Assembly: GCA_009746045.1 (NCBI GenBank)
Contig: RPFO01001055.1
Coordinates: 44,056 to 108,055 of the forward strand
Direction of reading: 5' to 3'
From: Mesostigma viride
Taxonomy: Eukaryota > Streptophyta > Mesostigmatophyceae > Mesostigmatales > Mesostigmataceae
Length of the DNA stretch: 64,000 nt
A program made the position numbers and the translations under genes. How positions within the stretch are numbered: position 1 is the first letter of the stretch; each line of letters opens with the position of its first letter. Of the stretch, positions 1 to 12,700 are shown one piece after another. Below the pieces are notes generated by a model that worked only from the letters and a program-made list of their open reading frames with translations, ran no database searches and was not told the DNA's origin.

Positions 1-1803
1 GATCATTTCCTTGTGTGCAAGTGCCCAGAAAAACGAAAGCAAAAGGACCTGAGCAGCGCCTCGTGCCAAGTGGCCCTGCCATGTCAAGGTTGGCACGTCC
101 ACGCCTTCCGGGAGAGGGCCTGGGGCATTGTGGGTAAACATGTAAATGTTTGCAGGTGTGACTGCCCAGGTGAGCAGGAAGAGTCCCCACGCGGAGAGGC
201 TTGGGACCCAGTCAGGCACCAGCCCAGATGCAAAGGGCAGCCCTCCCAGGACGACCCCAACACCTCCCAGGACCTCTGCCACACCCGTCCACTGGACATG
301 AAAACTGGGGGACCCTGGAAGGTAGAAGATGCCCCACGCCCCTCGGTGGGGGTACATGTCCAGGAAGCCTTTCTCCATCCCAAAATGAGCGACACCGGCC
401 TGCGGCAATGGGCAAGGAGTGATCGCAGTGCAGGCAGGCATTGGAGTTCCCAAGGTTGAATAGCTCATTACGGTGCCCGGCCATGCTTGCACAAATGGAA
501 GAAAACAAAACAAAAAAGAGGGAGAGGGTGTTTCAAGCACCACAACGCTCGGAAGGATAAAAGCTGCAAGGGACCCGAGGGAGATGGTGTGCGCGACCTA
601 CAGCTTCGCAAGGCCATCCCTATTGGTTGACTTCCAATCATATTGGCGGAGGGAATGTGGCGGGGCAGTTGCGAAAGCCATTGAGCAATTTGCAGCAAGG
701 CCATTTGCAGGGGGGGGCGATGCCCGCAAAGTTGGATTAGGCAGGAACACGAACAAAGCTGGAGTTGGACCCCGCGTCCAGGCGTTGTACTTGAAACACA
801 GCATTAGCTACACAATGGCATGATCTCATTCCAAAGCCACCTATGGCTTTGCAAGATGTTCACCCATCAGAATGTGTGGTGCCACGTGATAATGTATGCC
901 ATTGGTGCCTAAGGTACAACACAAAGGCAGACTCAAAGCCTGACTTGCAAGCCAGATTTTGACCGCCGTGCACCGCATTCATGTGCAACATTAGGCAGCT
1001 CGGACTTAAGCTACAGTCTGTTTAGTGCTTACAAACCAGAGCAGCTCCACAAACCGAATGGATACCCCTTGACCGGGAGTCGGGTCGATGCGACTCCCCT
1101 CATGGAGATGTCAGCGGCTTTAACAACCGGCACGCATGGGGAATCCTTGGCATTATTCTTGTAAGAAAGGACAGAAGGCCTGTTGTTCTAGCCTAGTCAT
1201 ATATGGCGTCAAGATCTGGGCAATCTGCGGAATGTTGTGCTGTCATTCTGCTTAATGCTCGGGGACGGCGTAGCATGTGAAGGCTAAATGAGTGATATCT
1301 TTGCTCGCGATGCACGGCGGGGGGCAACATTACGTGATGATTGCCCGTATTTAGCGAGCACGTAATTATATTGTTGAACCTACAGCGATGAAGGGAACCC
1401 CGATGATCGGCCACGTGGCCTCCGAGAAGTGATAAAACCACGGCAAATTCTGGGCGAACCAGGGGCCGACCTGCGTGCAACAGAAAGCCGTGCCAACCCC
1501 AAGGCCGGAGAAAATAGCTGCCACGGCGGCTGCCTGCGCCGGCTCAGGCCATTGGCTGACAACCGCGCCCTTGTAGCCTGGCTTCGCCCATGGATTCTCC
1601 TCCTCGGCTTCTCCATCAGCGGCAGCCCTGGTCACAAACCTGAACTGACTCCGCGACGGTTTAAGCTCCCCATGAGCGCGACGGGGCATCGGCCGAGCAA
1701 GCCCAGACGAGGAATTGCTACCCAGAGAGTTTCGGGTGCATGCCCTCTGGGGAGCATGGCAATGAGAGGCACTGAAGGGGGCAATGCATGGCGTTGTGGA
1801 CAT
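1..1803 (-). CDS. Plastid-targeted DoxX-like membrane protein (partial, two exons)
   Basis: Exon 1 is 1384-1803 and exon 2 is 399 down to the window edge. The intron (400-1383) has donor GTAGGT and acceptor CCGCAG, both phase 0, and holds nothing recognisable. The N-terminus, from MSTTPCIAPFSASHC, is rich in S, T, R and A and poor in acids, like a chloroplast transit peptide. An upstream in-frame ATG at 1923 is possible but adds an untypical leader. The mature part has four hydrophobic segments. The pattern AGVAHF, then VAEVLGGVGVVLGG, then TPANIYMF is the layout of DoxX-like/COG4270 small membrane proteins. Exon 2 is open to base 1, so the C-terminus is outside. Known: DoxX-like proteins are small integral membrane proteins of poorly defined function. 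Inferred: plastid membrane location. Confidence is good for the gene and moderate for the family. Confidence 0.75.
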
Positions 1804-2197
1804 GCTGCAAAGCATTTTCGTCAAATTTTGCATTGGCATTAAATTCGAGTGCAAAAAATGGCCTCTCTCGTTCCACTTGAGGTAGCTTGCACCGTGCAGA
1901 CCTGTCCTTGCAATTGCATCCATCCTATCCTGCTAGGTATACGTATCACTCGCAAGTTGATTAATAAATGCTTGACCGCGCGAATACAGATCCGTTCGGC
2001 GTTAAGGAATCAGGAACCGTTATTAGGGCTATTAATTAATTTTTGTTTCATTGCGCTGGATCTGGCCGTATGCCCGTATCCCCTTGACACTAGCGGGCTT
2101 TCAGCTTACTGTAGAACCAGTGTTGAGTTGACTGTAAAGAATCTCCTCGGCCACGAACAAATCTCTGCTGCCCATGTGTGCGGCGTGGGTAACAAGT

Positions 2198-2289
<92 letters not shown>

Positions 2290-2290
2290 C
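2198..2290. repeat. (CAA)n microsatellite
   Basis: About 31 uninterrupted AAC/CAA triplets. They are flanked on both sides by versions of a CCCATGTG-CGGCG-GGG motif that recurs with a shorter CAA run at 43565-43632, so it may be the tail of a dispersed element. The poly-Asn, poly-Val and poly-Leu reading frames across it are not genes. Confidence 0.9.
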
Positions 2291-2587
2291 TCCCATGTGC
2301 GGCGCGGGATCCAACTAACTTTAAGCATGGACACGTGCAGGAGGCGTGACGATGACGATGCTGGAGCTGAGTTGTAATTACGGCTTATTAGAGGTCCTAA
2401 GTTTTCTGCATGTTCACATCAGCTGCTATCTACAGTGCTGTAAGCGGAACCGCAGACAATTACGGCTTACAGCACGTGCCCTCTCAAAACGTAGAATCTC
2501 TGCTGCCATGTGTAGGAATCAACAACAACAACTCCGACTTTATGGAGGTGAGTTTTTAAGCCACAGGCTGAAACGCCCAAGTTATAC

Positions 2588-2639
2588 GTTGAGTTGAGTT
2601 GAGTTGAGTTTATTCCCGCGCCGGTGGCTCGACAGGGTT
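2588..2639 (-). mobile_element. Retroelement 3' end with TCAAC pentanucleotide tail
   Basis: Read on the minus strand, a core CCGGCGCGGGAATAAAC is followed by about four TCAAC units. A second copy at 43776-43831 on the plus strand has nearly the same core, but its tail is TCCAC repeats. A shared core with different short tandem tails is typical of non-LTR or SINE-type 3' ends. No coding part was recognised. Confidence 0.5.
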
Positions 2640-2813
2640 ATCGATAGTGGAAGTTATACGTGGGAACGCCCCAGTTTTCCAGGAACAACATCGTTATGGG
2701 GGAAGAGAAGCCGCCGGACTGTTGATGAGTAGCGAAAGCTACCCAGATTCCCTCCTCGAGTCCGCAGTAGAAGCTATATACCTAATTGCAGCAGAAGCTA
2801 TATACCAGTCGCC

Positions 2814-5800
2814 ATGGCTGCTTTTGTTGGCCCGGTGCCTTCGATGCCGTTCGTGGCCTTACAGTGTTACTCCCCGTTTGACGAGCTCTGCAAAATGGTA
2901 TCAGAGCTTTCGTCGAGGTTATCTCCTGCGCTTGTCCAGGCTTTGGCGCACATGATTCTGAACGGGATGGCGGACGACATGCTGCCAGCGCGGCCTAGGG
3001 ATGACCTAATCGACGCCGCGATCGCGGATGAGACACAAGGCATGTTGCAGGCAGTATCGAGAAGAATGGCCCTCCTGGTGGACTCCACCTTGCTTCGCTC
3101 GTGCTGCGAGCGCTGCCTCAATTTTCTGCGCCGCAAGTACCTGGACGGGCAGACCCTGGCCCCGGACGATGCCACCCTGAAGAAGGTGCTCCCCATGAGG
3201 CTGTTTTTCCTGGACCCCGTCATGTCCACGAACCTCCTGATGTCCGTCCAAGAGGACCTCCTGAGCGTCCACGGGCTCCTCTGGGCCGCGGATACCGGAG
3301 AATTGAGCTTGCGGAAACATCGCCAGGATATTCTCCCCCCCATGCCCGCCTCTGTCATCCCCATGCCACTGGGAATCGAGCAGCTCCGCGCATCCCCCCG
3401 TTTCCAAAAATCCCTCGCCGACGCGCTGCTGAACTGGGAGGCGCTCGAGGAGGACAAGCGCGGCATCGAAGTGAGCGCGGCGGTCGATTTCGGGGTCCAC
3501 CGCTGCACGGGCGAATCGGCGCCACCGACGGCCGACACCCAGCAGGAGCCCTGGGGTGGCTACCCCCACTACTTCCGCAGCGTGGACGTGTACTGCGTGG
3601 TGGGTGACTATGTGCTGCTGGACGTGCGGGCGCTACCGAGGCTGTCGACCCCGGTCCCCATCGTCTACCACGACGACATCGGGCTAGAGGCGCGCATGCG
3701 TGCGGCGCGGCAATCGGAGGACAAGGAGGGGGCGCCCACGGCCGCCGCAAAGCTGAGCGCAAAGACCCAGTACACGATCACAGCGGTAGGTTGCATGGCT
3801 GGTCTGCAATCACAGCGGTAGGTTGCATGGCTGGTCTGCAATCACAGCGGTAGGTTGCATGGCTGGTCTGCAATCACAGCGGTAGGTTGCATGGCTGGTC
3901 TGCAATCACAGCGGTAGGTTGCATGGCTGGTCTGCAATCACAGCGGTAGGTTGCATGGCTGGTCTGCAATTACAGCGGTAGGTTGCATGGCTGGTCTGCA
4001 ATCACAGCGGTAGGTTGCATGGCTGGTCTGCAATCACAGCGGTAGGTTGCATGGCTGGTCTGCAATCACAGCGGTAGGTTGCATGGCTGGTCTGCAATCA
4101 CAGCGGTAGGTTGCATGGCTGGTCTGCAATCACAGCGGTAGGTTGCATGGCTGGTCTGCAATCACAGCGGTAGGTTGCATGGCTGGTCTGCAATCACAGC
4201 GGTAGGTTGCATGGCTGGTCTGCAATCACAGCGGTAGGTTGCATGGCTGGTCTGCAATCACAGCGGTAGGTTGCATGGCTGGTCTGCAATCACAGCGGTA
4301 GGTTGCATGGCTGGTCTGCAATCACAGCGGTAGGTTGCATGGCTGGTCTGCAATCACAGCGGTAGGTTGCATGGCTGGTCTGCAATCACAGCGGTAGGTT
4401 GCATGGCTGGTCTGCAATCACAGCGGTAGGTTGCATGGCTGGTCTGCAATCACAGCGGTAGGTTGCATGGCTGGTCTGCAATCACAGCGGTAGGTTGCAT
4501 GGCTGGTCTGCAATCACAGCGGTAGGTTGCATGGCTGGTCTGCAATCACAGCGGTAGGTTGCATGGCTGGTCTGCAATCACAGCGGTAGGTTGCATGGCT
4601 GGTCTGCAATCACAGCGGTAGGTTGCATGGCTGGTCTGCAATCACAGCGGTAGGTTGCATGGCTGGTCTGCAATCACAGCGGTAGGTTGCATGGCTGGTC
4701 TGCAATCACAGCGGTAGGTTGCATGGCTGGTCTGCAATCACAGCGGTAGGTTGCATGGCTGGTCTGCAATCACAGCGGTAGGTTGCATGGCTGGTCTGCA
4801 ATCACAGCGGTAGGTTGCATGGCTGGTCTGCAATCACAGCGGTAGGTTGCATGGCTGGTCTGCAATCACAGCGGTAGGTTGCATGGCTGGTCTGCAATCA
4901 CAGCGGTAGGTTGCATGGCTGGTCTGCAATCACAGCGGTAGGTTGCATGGAAACGACACCTTCTCGACGGTAGGTCGTGTGGCGGCTTCACGGTGCGATA
5001 CCGTTGCCCCATAGGGATGGCTGTATACGCTATATTGGGGTTTTGCCATACCGTTGCCCCCCATGCTTACCATCCCGTCGCACAGCTGCTTCAAAACCAT
5101 GGCGGTAGGTAGCTCGGCTGCTTGGATGTAACAACGGTCGCTCGCCCGCGTGTGCCCCGCATGGCCCCGCGTCGCTGCTGTTTGACCAGATAATGACCAG
5201 GTAGTGACCAGTTTAGTGACCAGTGGCCCAACGTCGCTGCTCTTTGACCAGATAGTGACCAGTGTAGTGACCAATGGCCCCGCGTAGCTGCTCTTTGACA
5301 ATGCCTCAACGGCCGTATCGCTGCCTCACAATCGTGACAGCGCTACAAGGCTGCCTCGCAAATATGCAACAAGTAGGAGAACCAAGAGGGGGTTGGCGTG
5401 CGGGACCATGGCATCTCGTAGGGCGGCCTTGCATGTTGGTATTGCCTTGCTTGCTCAGCAGTGGCATGCATGCTCATTAGTGTCTTGTGTGTCGCCAAGT
5501 TCCTTGCACGGCGGCGTCCTATTCCCTGCGGTAGGCTGCATGGCTTGCGTCCCACGTGCCTTAGTGCTGACCCGAGTGCTGTCATTGCTCACTAGCTAGT
5601 CCCATCCTGGCCCTCTTACTCCCATCACACCCCATCAGGTCCCATCCCTCTACTTCTAATCCCGTCACATTGTCTGCACACGGTCTTCTGCCCCGTCATT
5701 TCTGCTACCCTCGCATGCCTACAGCTGCTCAAGGCAAAAGGATTATAGTCACCAGTATAGTGACCGATGGTTTTCATGCTACAGCTTTGCAGGGCAAGCA

Positions 5801-6797
5801 CCAAAGAGTTATATTGACCATGATAGTGACCGATGGTTTCCATTCTGGAGCTTCGCACGGCAACCACCACCCCGGGGGATGAAGTCCCAGCTTGTAGCCT
5901 GTGCCATGGATGAATGTGCCCTGATCAAACTGGCTTTTTTGGAACCGTGTCGCGGGCTTTATCGGGAATGCGCCCCGCTGCCAAGTGCACTGCCACTGGC
6001 CACGCAGTTAGTTAAATGGTTCGTTTAGTGGATGTTGGATGCCTATACAGTCTCCAGGGCGGCGCCTCCTGCCTGTTGCAACCCTGTGACAACCCACGCT
6101 GCAACCTGGTGTATGTTCGCCCATCCGTTTCAGCGGGCATTCTCACAAGCCGTGCCCTGCATACAAGCAGAGCCCATGGTCCGGATTCTCCCGATTTCTG
6201 GCCTGCGCTGGTTGTCTCCTTGATACAAGCTGTGCCCTGCAAATTACTTCCCTCTTTGGTGACATCCATGCACATCGGCTAGACAATATGCAACTAGTTG
6301 GAGCATAATCACCTTTTACCCGCGCGCTCCGGTGTTGTGCTGGTGGGACCGTCAACCACTGCACATCAGGTGTTTTTGGTTGGCAAACAAACGGATCAGC
6401 GCGCTTGCGCAAAGCCCAGGCATGCCGTTGTGGGTTTAAACACACATTGACAATACAATATACACGGCGAGCCACTCTCATCGCAAAAAAGCGCTTTGTT
6501 CTCCATGCGAGTGCCCTGGATCCGTCTCTCCACGCATCCCTCATGGCATGCACATCCTTCGTGTTGCATATGCCCCCCCCCCCTCGGCACCTCCTCCTCG
6601 GTGCACAACATGCAGGACCTCCGATGCTTCCTGCAAGAGGCCGGGGTGCTGCAGCAGTGGCTGCTGCTCACCTTCCTGCCACTGGCAACGTTTCTGGCGG
6701 CCAGGCAGGAGGACTGCCTGCGGGAGCTGTTTATTATTGGCCGGCGGGTGACCGCCACGGTGGCAGCGCACACGGCCAGCCTGCTCAAGTGTCTGCG
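2814..6797 (+). CDS. Exons 1-2 of the helicase locus: unrecognised N-terminal region
   Basis: Exon 1 (2814-3785, residues 1-324) starts at an ATG in the context GTCGCCATGG and stays open with GC-rich third positions. It is largely helical and rich in Leu and Ala; no family was recognised. It ends ATCACAGCG before GTAGGT, phase 0. Exon 2 (6616-6797) follows acceptor ACATGCAG, begins DLRCFLQEAGVL, and ends in phase 2 before GTGAGA. Exon 3 supplies the one missing base. These phases argue for a single transcript. The 2.8 kb intron 1 holds the 32-bp array, degenerate repeats with TAGTGACCA motifs near 5170-5310 and 5745-5850, and a dispersed-repeat copy at 6166-6225. Confidence 0.6.
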
Positions 6798-9700
6798 GTG
6801 AGAGAAGCCAATAAATGGCCAGTCACTTGCTGTGGGCAGGCACTCATTCGTCTGTGGCAATAGTGTTGTAGAAAGATCAGGCAAGTGACATCTTGTCTGG
6901 TTTTCTCATCTGAAGCAACCACTAGGTCTTGTTGTGAGGTCGCAACCTCAGAGAAAGCTGGAAATTTCTAGTATCTGAAAAATCTTATCAAATTCGATCA
7001 AACTACGGAGTGTGCTGGATGGAACGCACCTGCGTCAGTTTGAGAGTGGTGTTTAGATCTCCAAGCACCGCAGTATTGTTTGAATCACCATTTTTTTGAA
7101 TGTGTACGTAACTGTGTTACAGCATGAGGCTGCTTTGATAGCACTATCTAAAAAGGTGACCAGCCAACACGCCTGCCTTAGGCATCGCTCAATCCCACAC
7201 GGTGGCAGTGGAGCCATGCGCACTGAAGCACAAGCTGCGCCTCTTCCTGTTCACTTGAATTTGTGTGAAACCCCCTGGGTGGGGCCACCACCACCCTGCA
7301 GGCCTGACGCCAAGCCCTTTTTCCCAGAGAGCCTGCGCACTCTCTTCGACCGGCGCCCTGAGCGCTTCTATTTCGAACAGCTGCCGCTCAACCCCCCTGC
7401 CCAAGCCCCTGCTGCGGCATTCCTGCAGTCAGGCCGCTTTTCCGCCGCTGAGACGCCCGTGGAGGCTGCGCAGGGTATCCGTGTAATGCTGTCATCCGCG
7501 GTGGTCAAGGAGGCGGCGTTAGCAGTGGTGGATCTGACAGGGACTGCCCGCCGGCCCACGAAGAGGGTGCTCCAGAGGAGCTCCAAGACGGCGGACTTAC
7601 CTTACGCGGACGCCAGTTTACTGGCGGAGATGGAGGCCTGTGTGTGCCCATGTGCACTGCAAACGCTGGTCAAGGTACGTTGTTACCGTGATGGCCCGTT
7701 GGTGAGAAACCAGGAGCATGATGGCAACCCTAGGTAATAGGTGTGTTTCCTTTCCTTGGGCAGCCCTCGGTGTGTTCCTTTCCTTGCGCAGCCCTCGGTG
7801 CGTTCCTTTCCTTGCGCAGCCCTCGGTGTGTTCCTTTCCTTGGGCAGCCCTCGGTGTGTTCCTTTCCTTGCGCAGCCCTCGGTGTGTTCCTTTCCTTGGG
7901 CAGCCCTTGGTGTGTTCCTTTCCTTGGGCAGCCCTCGGTGTGTTCCTTTCCTTGGGCAGCCCTCACTGTGTTCCTTTCCTTGCGCAGCCCTCGGTGTGTT
8001 CCTTTCCTTGGGCAGCCCTCGGTGTGTTTCCTTTCCTTGCGCAGCCCTCGGTGTGTTCCTTTCCTTGCGCAGCCCTCGGTGTGTTCCTTTCCTTGGGCAG
8101 CCCTCGGTGTGTTCCTTTCCTTGCGCAGCCCTCGGTGTGTTCCTTTCCTTGGGCAGCCCTAGGTGTGTTTCCTTTCCTTGCGCAGCCCTCGGTGTGTTCC
8201 TTTCCTTGCGCAGCCCTCGGTGTGTTCCTTTCCTTGGGCAGCCCTCGGTGTGTTCCCTTGGCTGTTTGTTTCTTTGGCTGCACGTGTATATAATTGTGTC
8301 ATTACTTGTGTTTTCCTGGCAAGGTCCCCCAACATCCATTACAGCATACATGTTTGGTTGCGGGTAGTTTCGTGCGAAGTATCCCATCTTCCCACTATCC
8401 CCTGTCGGTAGCTTTATGCAGGGACAATTGCTTAGCTATTTAGTGCTCCCACGCAAGCCAGGCAGCCCTCGTTTCAATCGTACTAAATGATAACAAGCTT
8501 GCACGAGCAGTTTGACGGTTTTGCCTGTTTGTGTGTTTTAGTGTGTACACGTCTCATGTCTCGTGTCTTGTGGGGTGTGGGGTGTGGGGTGTGGGGTGTG
8601 GGGTGTGGGGTGTGGGGTGTGGGGTGTGGGGTGTGGGGTGTGGGGTGGGGTGTGGGGTGTGGGGTGTGGGGTGTGGGGTGTGGGGTGTGGGGTGTGGGGT
8701 GTGGGGTGTGGGGTGTGGGGTGTGGGGTGTGAATTTACAATATACAATATACAATATATATACTTTGATCGAATTACTACTGCGATTGTCTCTACTTTCT
8801 CTCGCAAACCAGTTTGGCATGCCTGGCTCCGCTCACTCTCTAGTCCTTTAGTCCTTGCGCCCTTGCGCTAGTTTTCACAGGAGCAAAAGGAGCATGATCG
8901 ACCAATTCTCTAGACAGCACTTGCATGAGCTGGTGCATAGGCGCACTTGAGGGTCTTCTGATATCTCTCGTGGAACGCAGGCTCTCGGATCATTCTGGCT
9001 TCTGGGTTCTTCCTGAACACCCTCAGCTGCTTCCGGATTACCCTCAGCTGACCATTCTCAGTCGCTGCGTGAGCACGCGCCTATACTGCTGAGCACACGC
9101 TGATAAGTTGCTATGACATCTTCCTCGACGTTCCCTCAAGACTTGGCCCTCTGCCGCGGGACCTGGGGGAAGCTAGCCATGACGTACTGCCACACGTGGA
9201 AGGATTGGTCTACTTTGTCCTTGCTGCCGCCACGAGCTGGTGTACAACTATGTACTAGCGAGTAAATAAATAATGACTACTAAGTTTTTATTGTGATAAT
9301 GACAGCAGCAATGTCAACAGCATGCATGTGGTTGTATGTGTTAGGTGAGAATTCTTAAACGAATCCCAACCAACATCTCAATACGAGGTTATTCTGGGGC
9401 TATCGACCCCCTTGTACTCGAGAGATTAAGAACCTGTCGGTGCCGCTTCACCCCGCCATATCCTCACGGCCTCTGCTGCTTATTCCCCAATGTTTGCGGC
9501 TTGTGTGCTTCTGCGGCCCATTTCTTGCTACGGTGTCGATTTGCGCGGCCGCTCATGCTGATGGTTGCACACCCTGTGTGTGTGTTGCCCTTCTTGTCAT
9601 GCCCTTGTTGCGGTGCTTTTATTGTGGTGTCCTTAACGCGATGCCCTCATCGTGATGGTGCCCTCATCGTGATGGTGCCCTCATCGTGATGGTGCCCTCA

Positions 9701-12700
9701 TCGTGATGGTGCCCTCATCGTGATGGTGCCCTCATCGTGATGGTGCCCTCATCGTGGTGGTGCCCTCATCGTGATGGTGCCCTCATCGTGATGGTGCCCT
9801 CATCGTGATGCTGCCCTCATCGTGGTGGTGCCCTCATCGTGGTGGTGCCCTCATCGTGATGGTGCCCTCATCGTGGTGGTGCCCTCATCGTGGTGGTGCC
9901 CTCATCGTGATGGTGCCCTCATCGTGATGGTGCCCTCATCGTGATGCTGCCCTCATCGTGATGCTGCCCTCATCGTGACGGTGCCCTCATCGTGGTGGTG
10001 CCCTCATCGTGATGGTGCCCTCATCGTGGTGGTGCCCTCATCGTGGTGGTGCCCTCATCGTGGTGGTGCCCTCATCGTGATGGTGCCCTCATCGTGGTGG
10101 TGCCCTCATCGTGGTGGTGCCCTCATCGTGGTGGTGCCCTCATCGTGGTGGTGCCCTCATCGTGATGGTGCCCTCATCGTGATGGTGCCCTCATCGTGAT
10201 GGTGCCCTCATCGTGGTGGTGCCCTCATCGTGGTGGTGCCCTCATCGTGATGGTGCCCTCATCGTGATGGTGCCCTCATCGTGATGGTGCCCTCATCGTG
10301 ATGCTGCCCTCATCGTGATGGTGCCCTCATCGTGATGGTGCCCTCATCGTGATGGTGCCCTCATCGTGGTGGTGCCCTCATCGTGATGCTGCCCTCATCG
10401 TGATGGTGCCCTCATCGTGATGGTGCCCTCATCGTGATGGTGCCCTCATCGTGATGGTGCCCTCATCGTGGTGGTGCCCTCATCGTGGTGGTTCCCTCAT
10501 CGTGATGGTGCCCTCATCGTGATGGTGCCCTCATCGTGGTGGTGCCCTCATCGTGATGGTGCCCTCATCGTGATGGTGCCCTCATCGTGGTGGTGCCCTC
10601 ATCGTGGTGGTGCCCTCATCGTGATGGTGCCCTCATCGTGGTGGTGCCCTCATCGTGATGGTGCCCTCATCGTGATGGTGCCCTCATCGTGATGGTGCCC
10701 TCATCGTGATGGTGCCCTCATCCTGATGGTGCCCTCATCGTGATGCTGCCCTCATAGTGATGGTGCCCTCATCGTGATGGTGCCCTCATCGTGATGGTGC
10801 CCTCATCGTGGTGGTGCCCTCATCGTGATGGTGCCCTCATCGTGGTGGTGCCCTCATCGTGATGGTGCCCTCATCGTGGTGGTGCCCTCATCGTGATGGT
10901 GCCCTCATCGTGATGGTGCCCTCATCGTGATGCTGCCCTCATCGTGATGGTGCCCTCATCGTGATGGTGCCCTCATCGTGATGGTGCCCTCATCGTGGTG
11001 GTGCCCTCATCGTGGTGGTGCCCTCATCGTGGTGGTGCCCTCATCGTGATGGTGCCCTCATCGTGGTGGTGCCCTCATCGTGATGGTGCCCTCATCGTGA
11101 TGCTGCCCTCATCGTGGTGGTGCCCTCATCGTGATGGTGCCCTCATCGTGATGGTGCCCTCATCGTGGTGGTGCCCTCATCGTGGTGGTGCCCTCATCGT
11201 GATGGTGCCCTCATCGTGATGGTGCCCTCATCGTGATGGTGCCCTCATCGTGATGGTGCCCTCATCGTGGTGGTGCCCTCATCGTGGTGGTGCCCTCATC
11301 GTGATGGTGCCCTCATCGTGGTGGTGCCCTCATCGTGATGGTGCCCTCATCGTGATGGTGCCCTCATCGTGATGGTGCCCTCATCGTGATGGTGCCCTCA
11401 TCGTGATGGTGCCCTCATCGTGATGCTGCCCTCATCGTGATGGTGCCCTCATCGTGATGGTGCCCTCATCGTGATGGTGCCCTCATCGTGGTGGTGCCCT
11501 CATCGTGATGGTGCCCTCATCGTGGTGGTGCCCTCATCGTGATGGTGCCCTCATCGTGGTGGTGCCCTCATCGTGATGGTGCCCTCATCGTGATGGTGCC
11601 CTCATCGTGATGGTGCCCTCATCGTGATGGTGCCCTCATCGTGATGGTGCCCTCATCGTGATGGTGCCCTCATCGTGGTGGTGCCCTCATCGTGGTGGTG
11701 CCCTCATCGTGATGGTGCCCTCATCGTGGTGGTGCCCTCATCGTGATGGTGCCCTCATCGTGATGCTGCCCTCATCGTGATGGTGCCCTCATCGTGATGG
11801 TGCCCTCATCGTGATGGTGCCCTCATCGTGATGGTGCCCTCATCGTGATGGTGCCCTCATCGTGATGGTGCCCTCATCGTGATGCTGCCCTCATCGTGAT
11901 GGTGCCCTCATCGTGGTGGTGCCCTCATCGTGATGGTGCCCTCATCGTGATGGTGCCCTCATCGTGATGGTGCCCTCATCGTGATGGTGCCCTCATCGTG
12001 ATGGTGCCCTCATCGTGATGGTGCCCTCATCGTGATGGTGCCCTCATCGTGATGGTGCCCTCATCGTGATGCTGCCCTCATCGTGATGCTGCCCTCATCG
12101 TGATGGTGCCCTCATCGTGGTGGTGCCCTCATCGTGATGGTGCCCTCATCGTGATGCTGCCCTCATCGCCCTCATCGTGATGCTGCCCTCATCGTGATAG
12201 TGCCCTCATCGTGATGGTGCCCTCATCGTGATGGTGCCCTCATCGTGATGGTGCCCTCATCCTGATGGTGCCCTCATCGTGATGCTGCCCTCATAGTGAT
12301 GGTGCCCTCATCGTGATGGTGCCCTCATCGTGATGGTGCCCTCATCGTGGTGGTGCCCTCATCGTGATGGTGCCCTCATCGTGGTGGTGCCCTCATCGTG
12401 ATGGTGCCCTCATCGTGGTGGTGCCCTCATCGTGATGGTGCCCTCATCGTGATGGTGCCCTCATCGTGATGCTGCCCTCATCGTGATGGTGCCCTCATCG
12501 TGATGGTGCCCTCATCGTGGTGGTGCCCTCATCGTGATGGTGCCCTCATCGTGATGGTGCCCTCATCGTGATGGTGCCCTCATCGTGATGGTGCCCTCAT
12601 CCTGATGGTGCCCTCATCGTGATGCTGCCCTCATAGTGATGGTGCCCTCATCGTGATGGTGCCCTCATCGTGATGGTGCCCTCATCGTGGTGGTGCCCTC

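Larger units (their letters stand above)
1924..2813. other. Intergenic region between divergent genes
   Basis: This lies between the 5' ends of the DoxX-like gene (minus) and the helicase locus (plus), so both promoters probably lie here. No promoter motif could be assigned. It holds a CAA microsatellite at 2198-2290 and a retroelement-like 3' end at about 2588-2639. Copies of a motif close to CCCATGTGCGGCG flank the microsatellite, and the motif recurs near 43565. Confidence 0.6.

Noticed and set aside
13-508. Plus- and minus-strand frames of about 100-150 codons at the left edge
   Set aside because: They are shadows of exon 2 of the DoxX-like gene, which is read in a different minus-strand frame without an ATG.
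2867-3607. Minus-strand and alternative plus-strand frames over exon 1
   Set aside because: Antisense or shifted readings of GC-rich coding DNA; the 2814 frame is longer, has a good start context and ends at a donor.
3777-4950. Possible CRISPR array
   Set aside because: Units are directly adjacent, all alike, with no unique spacers, and they begin inside a spliced exon of a eukaryotic gene.
7683-8387. Long repetitive open frames on both strands (208 and 234 codons)
   Set aside because: Explained entirely by the 28-bp tandem repeat; several frames on both strands are open at once.
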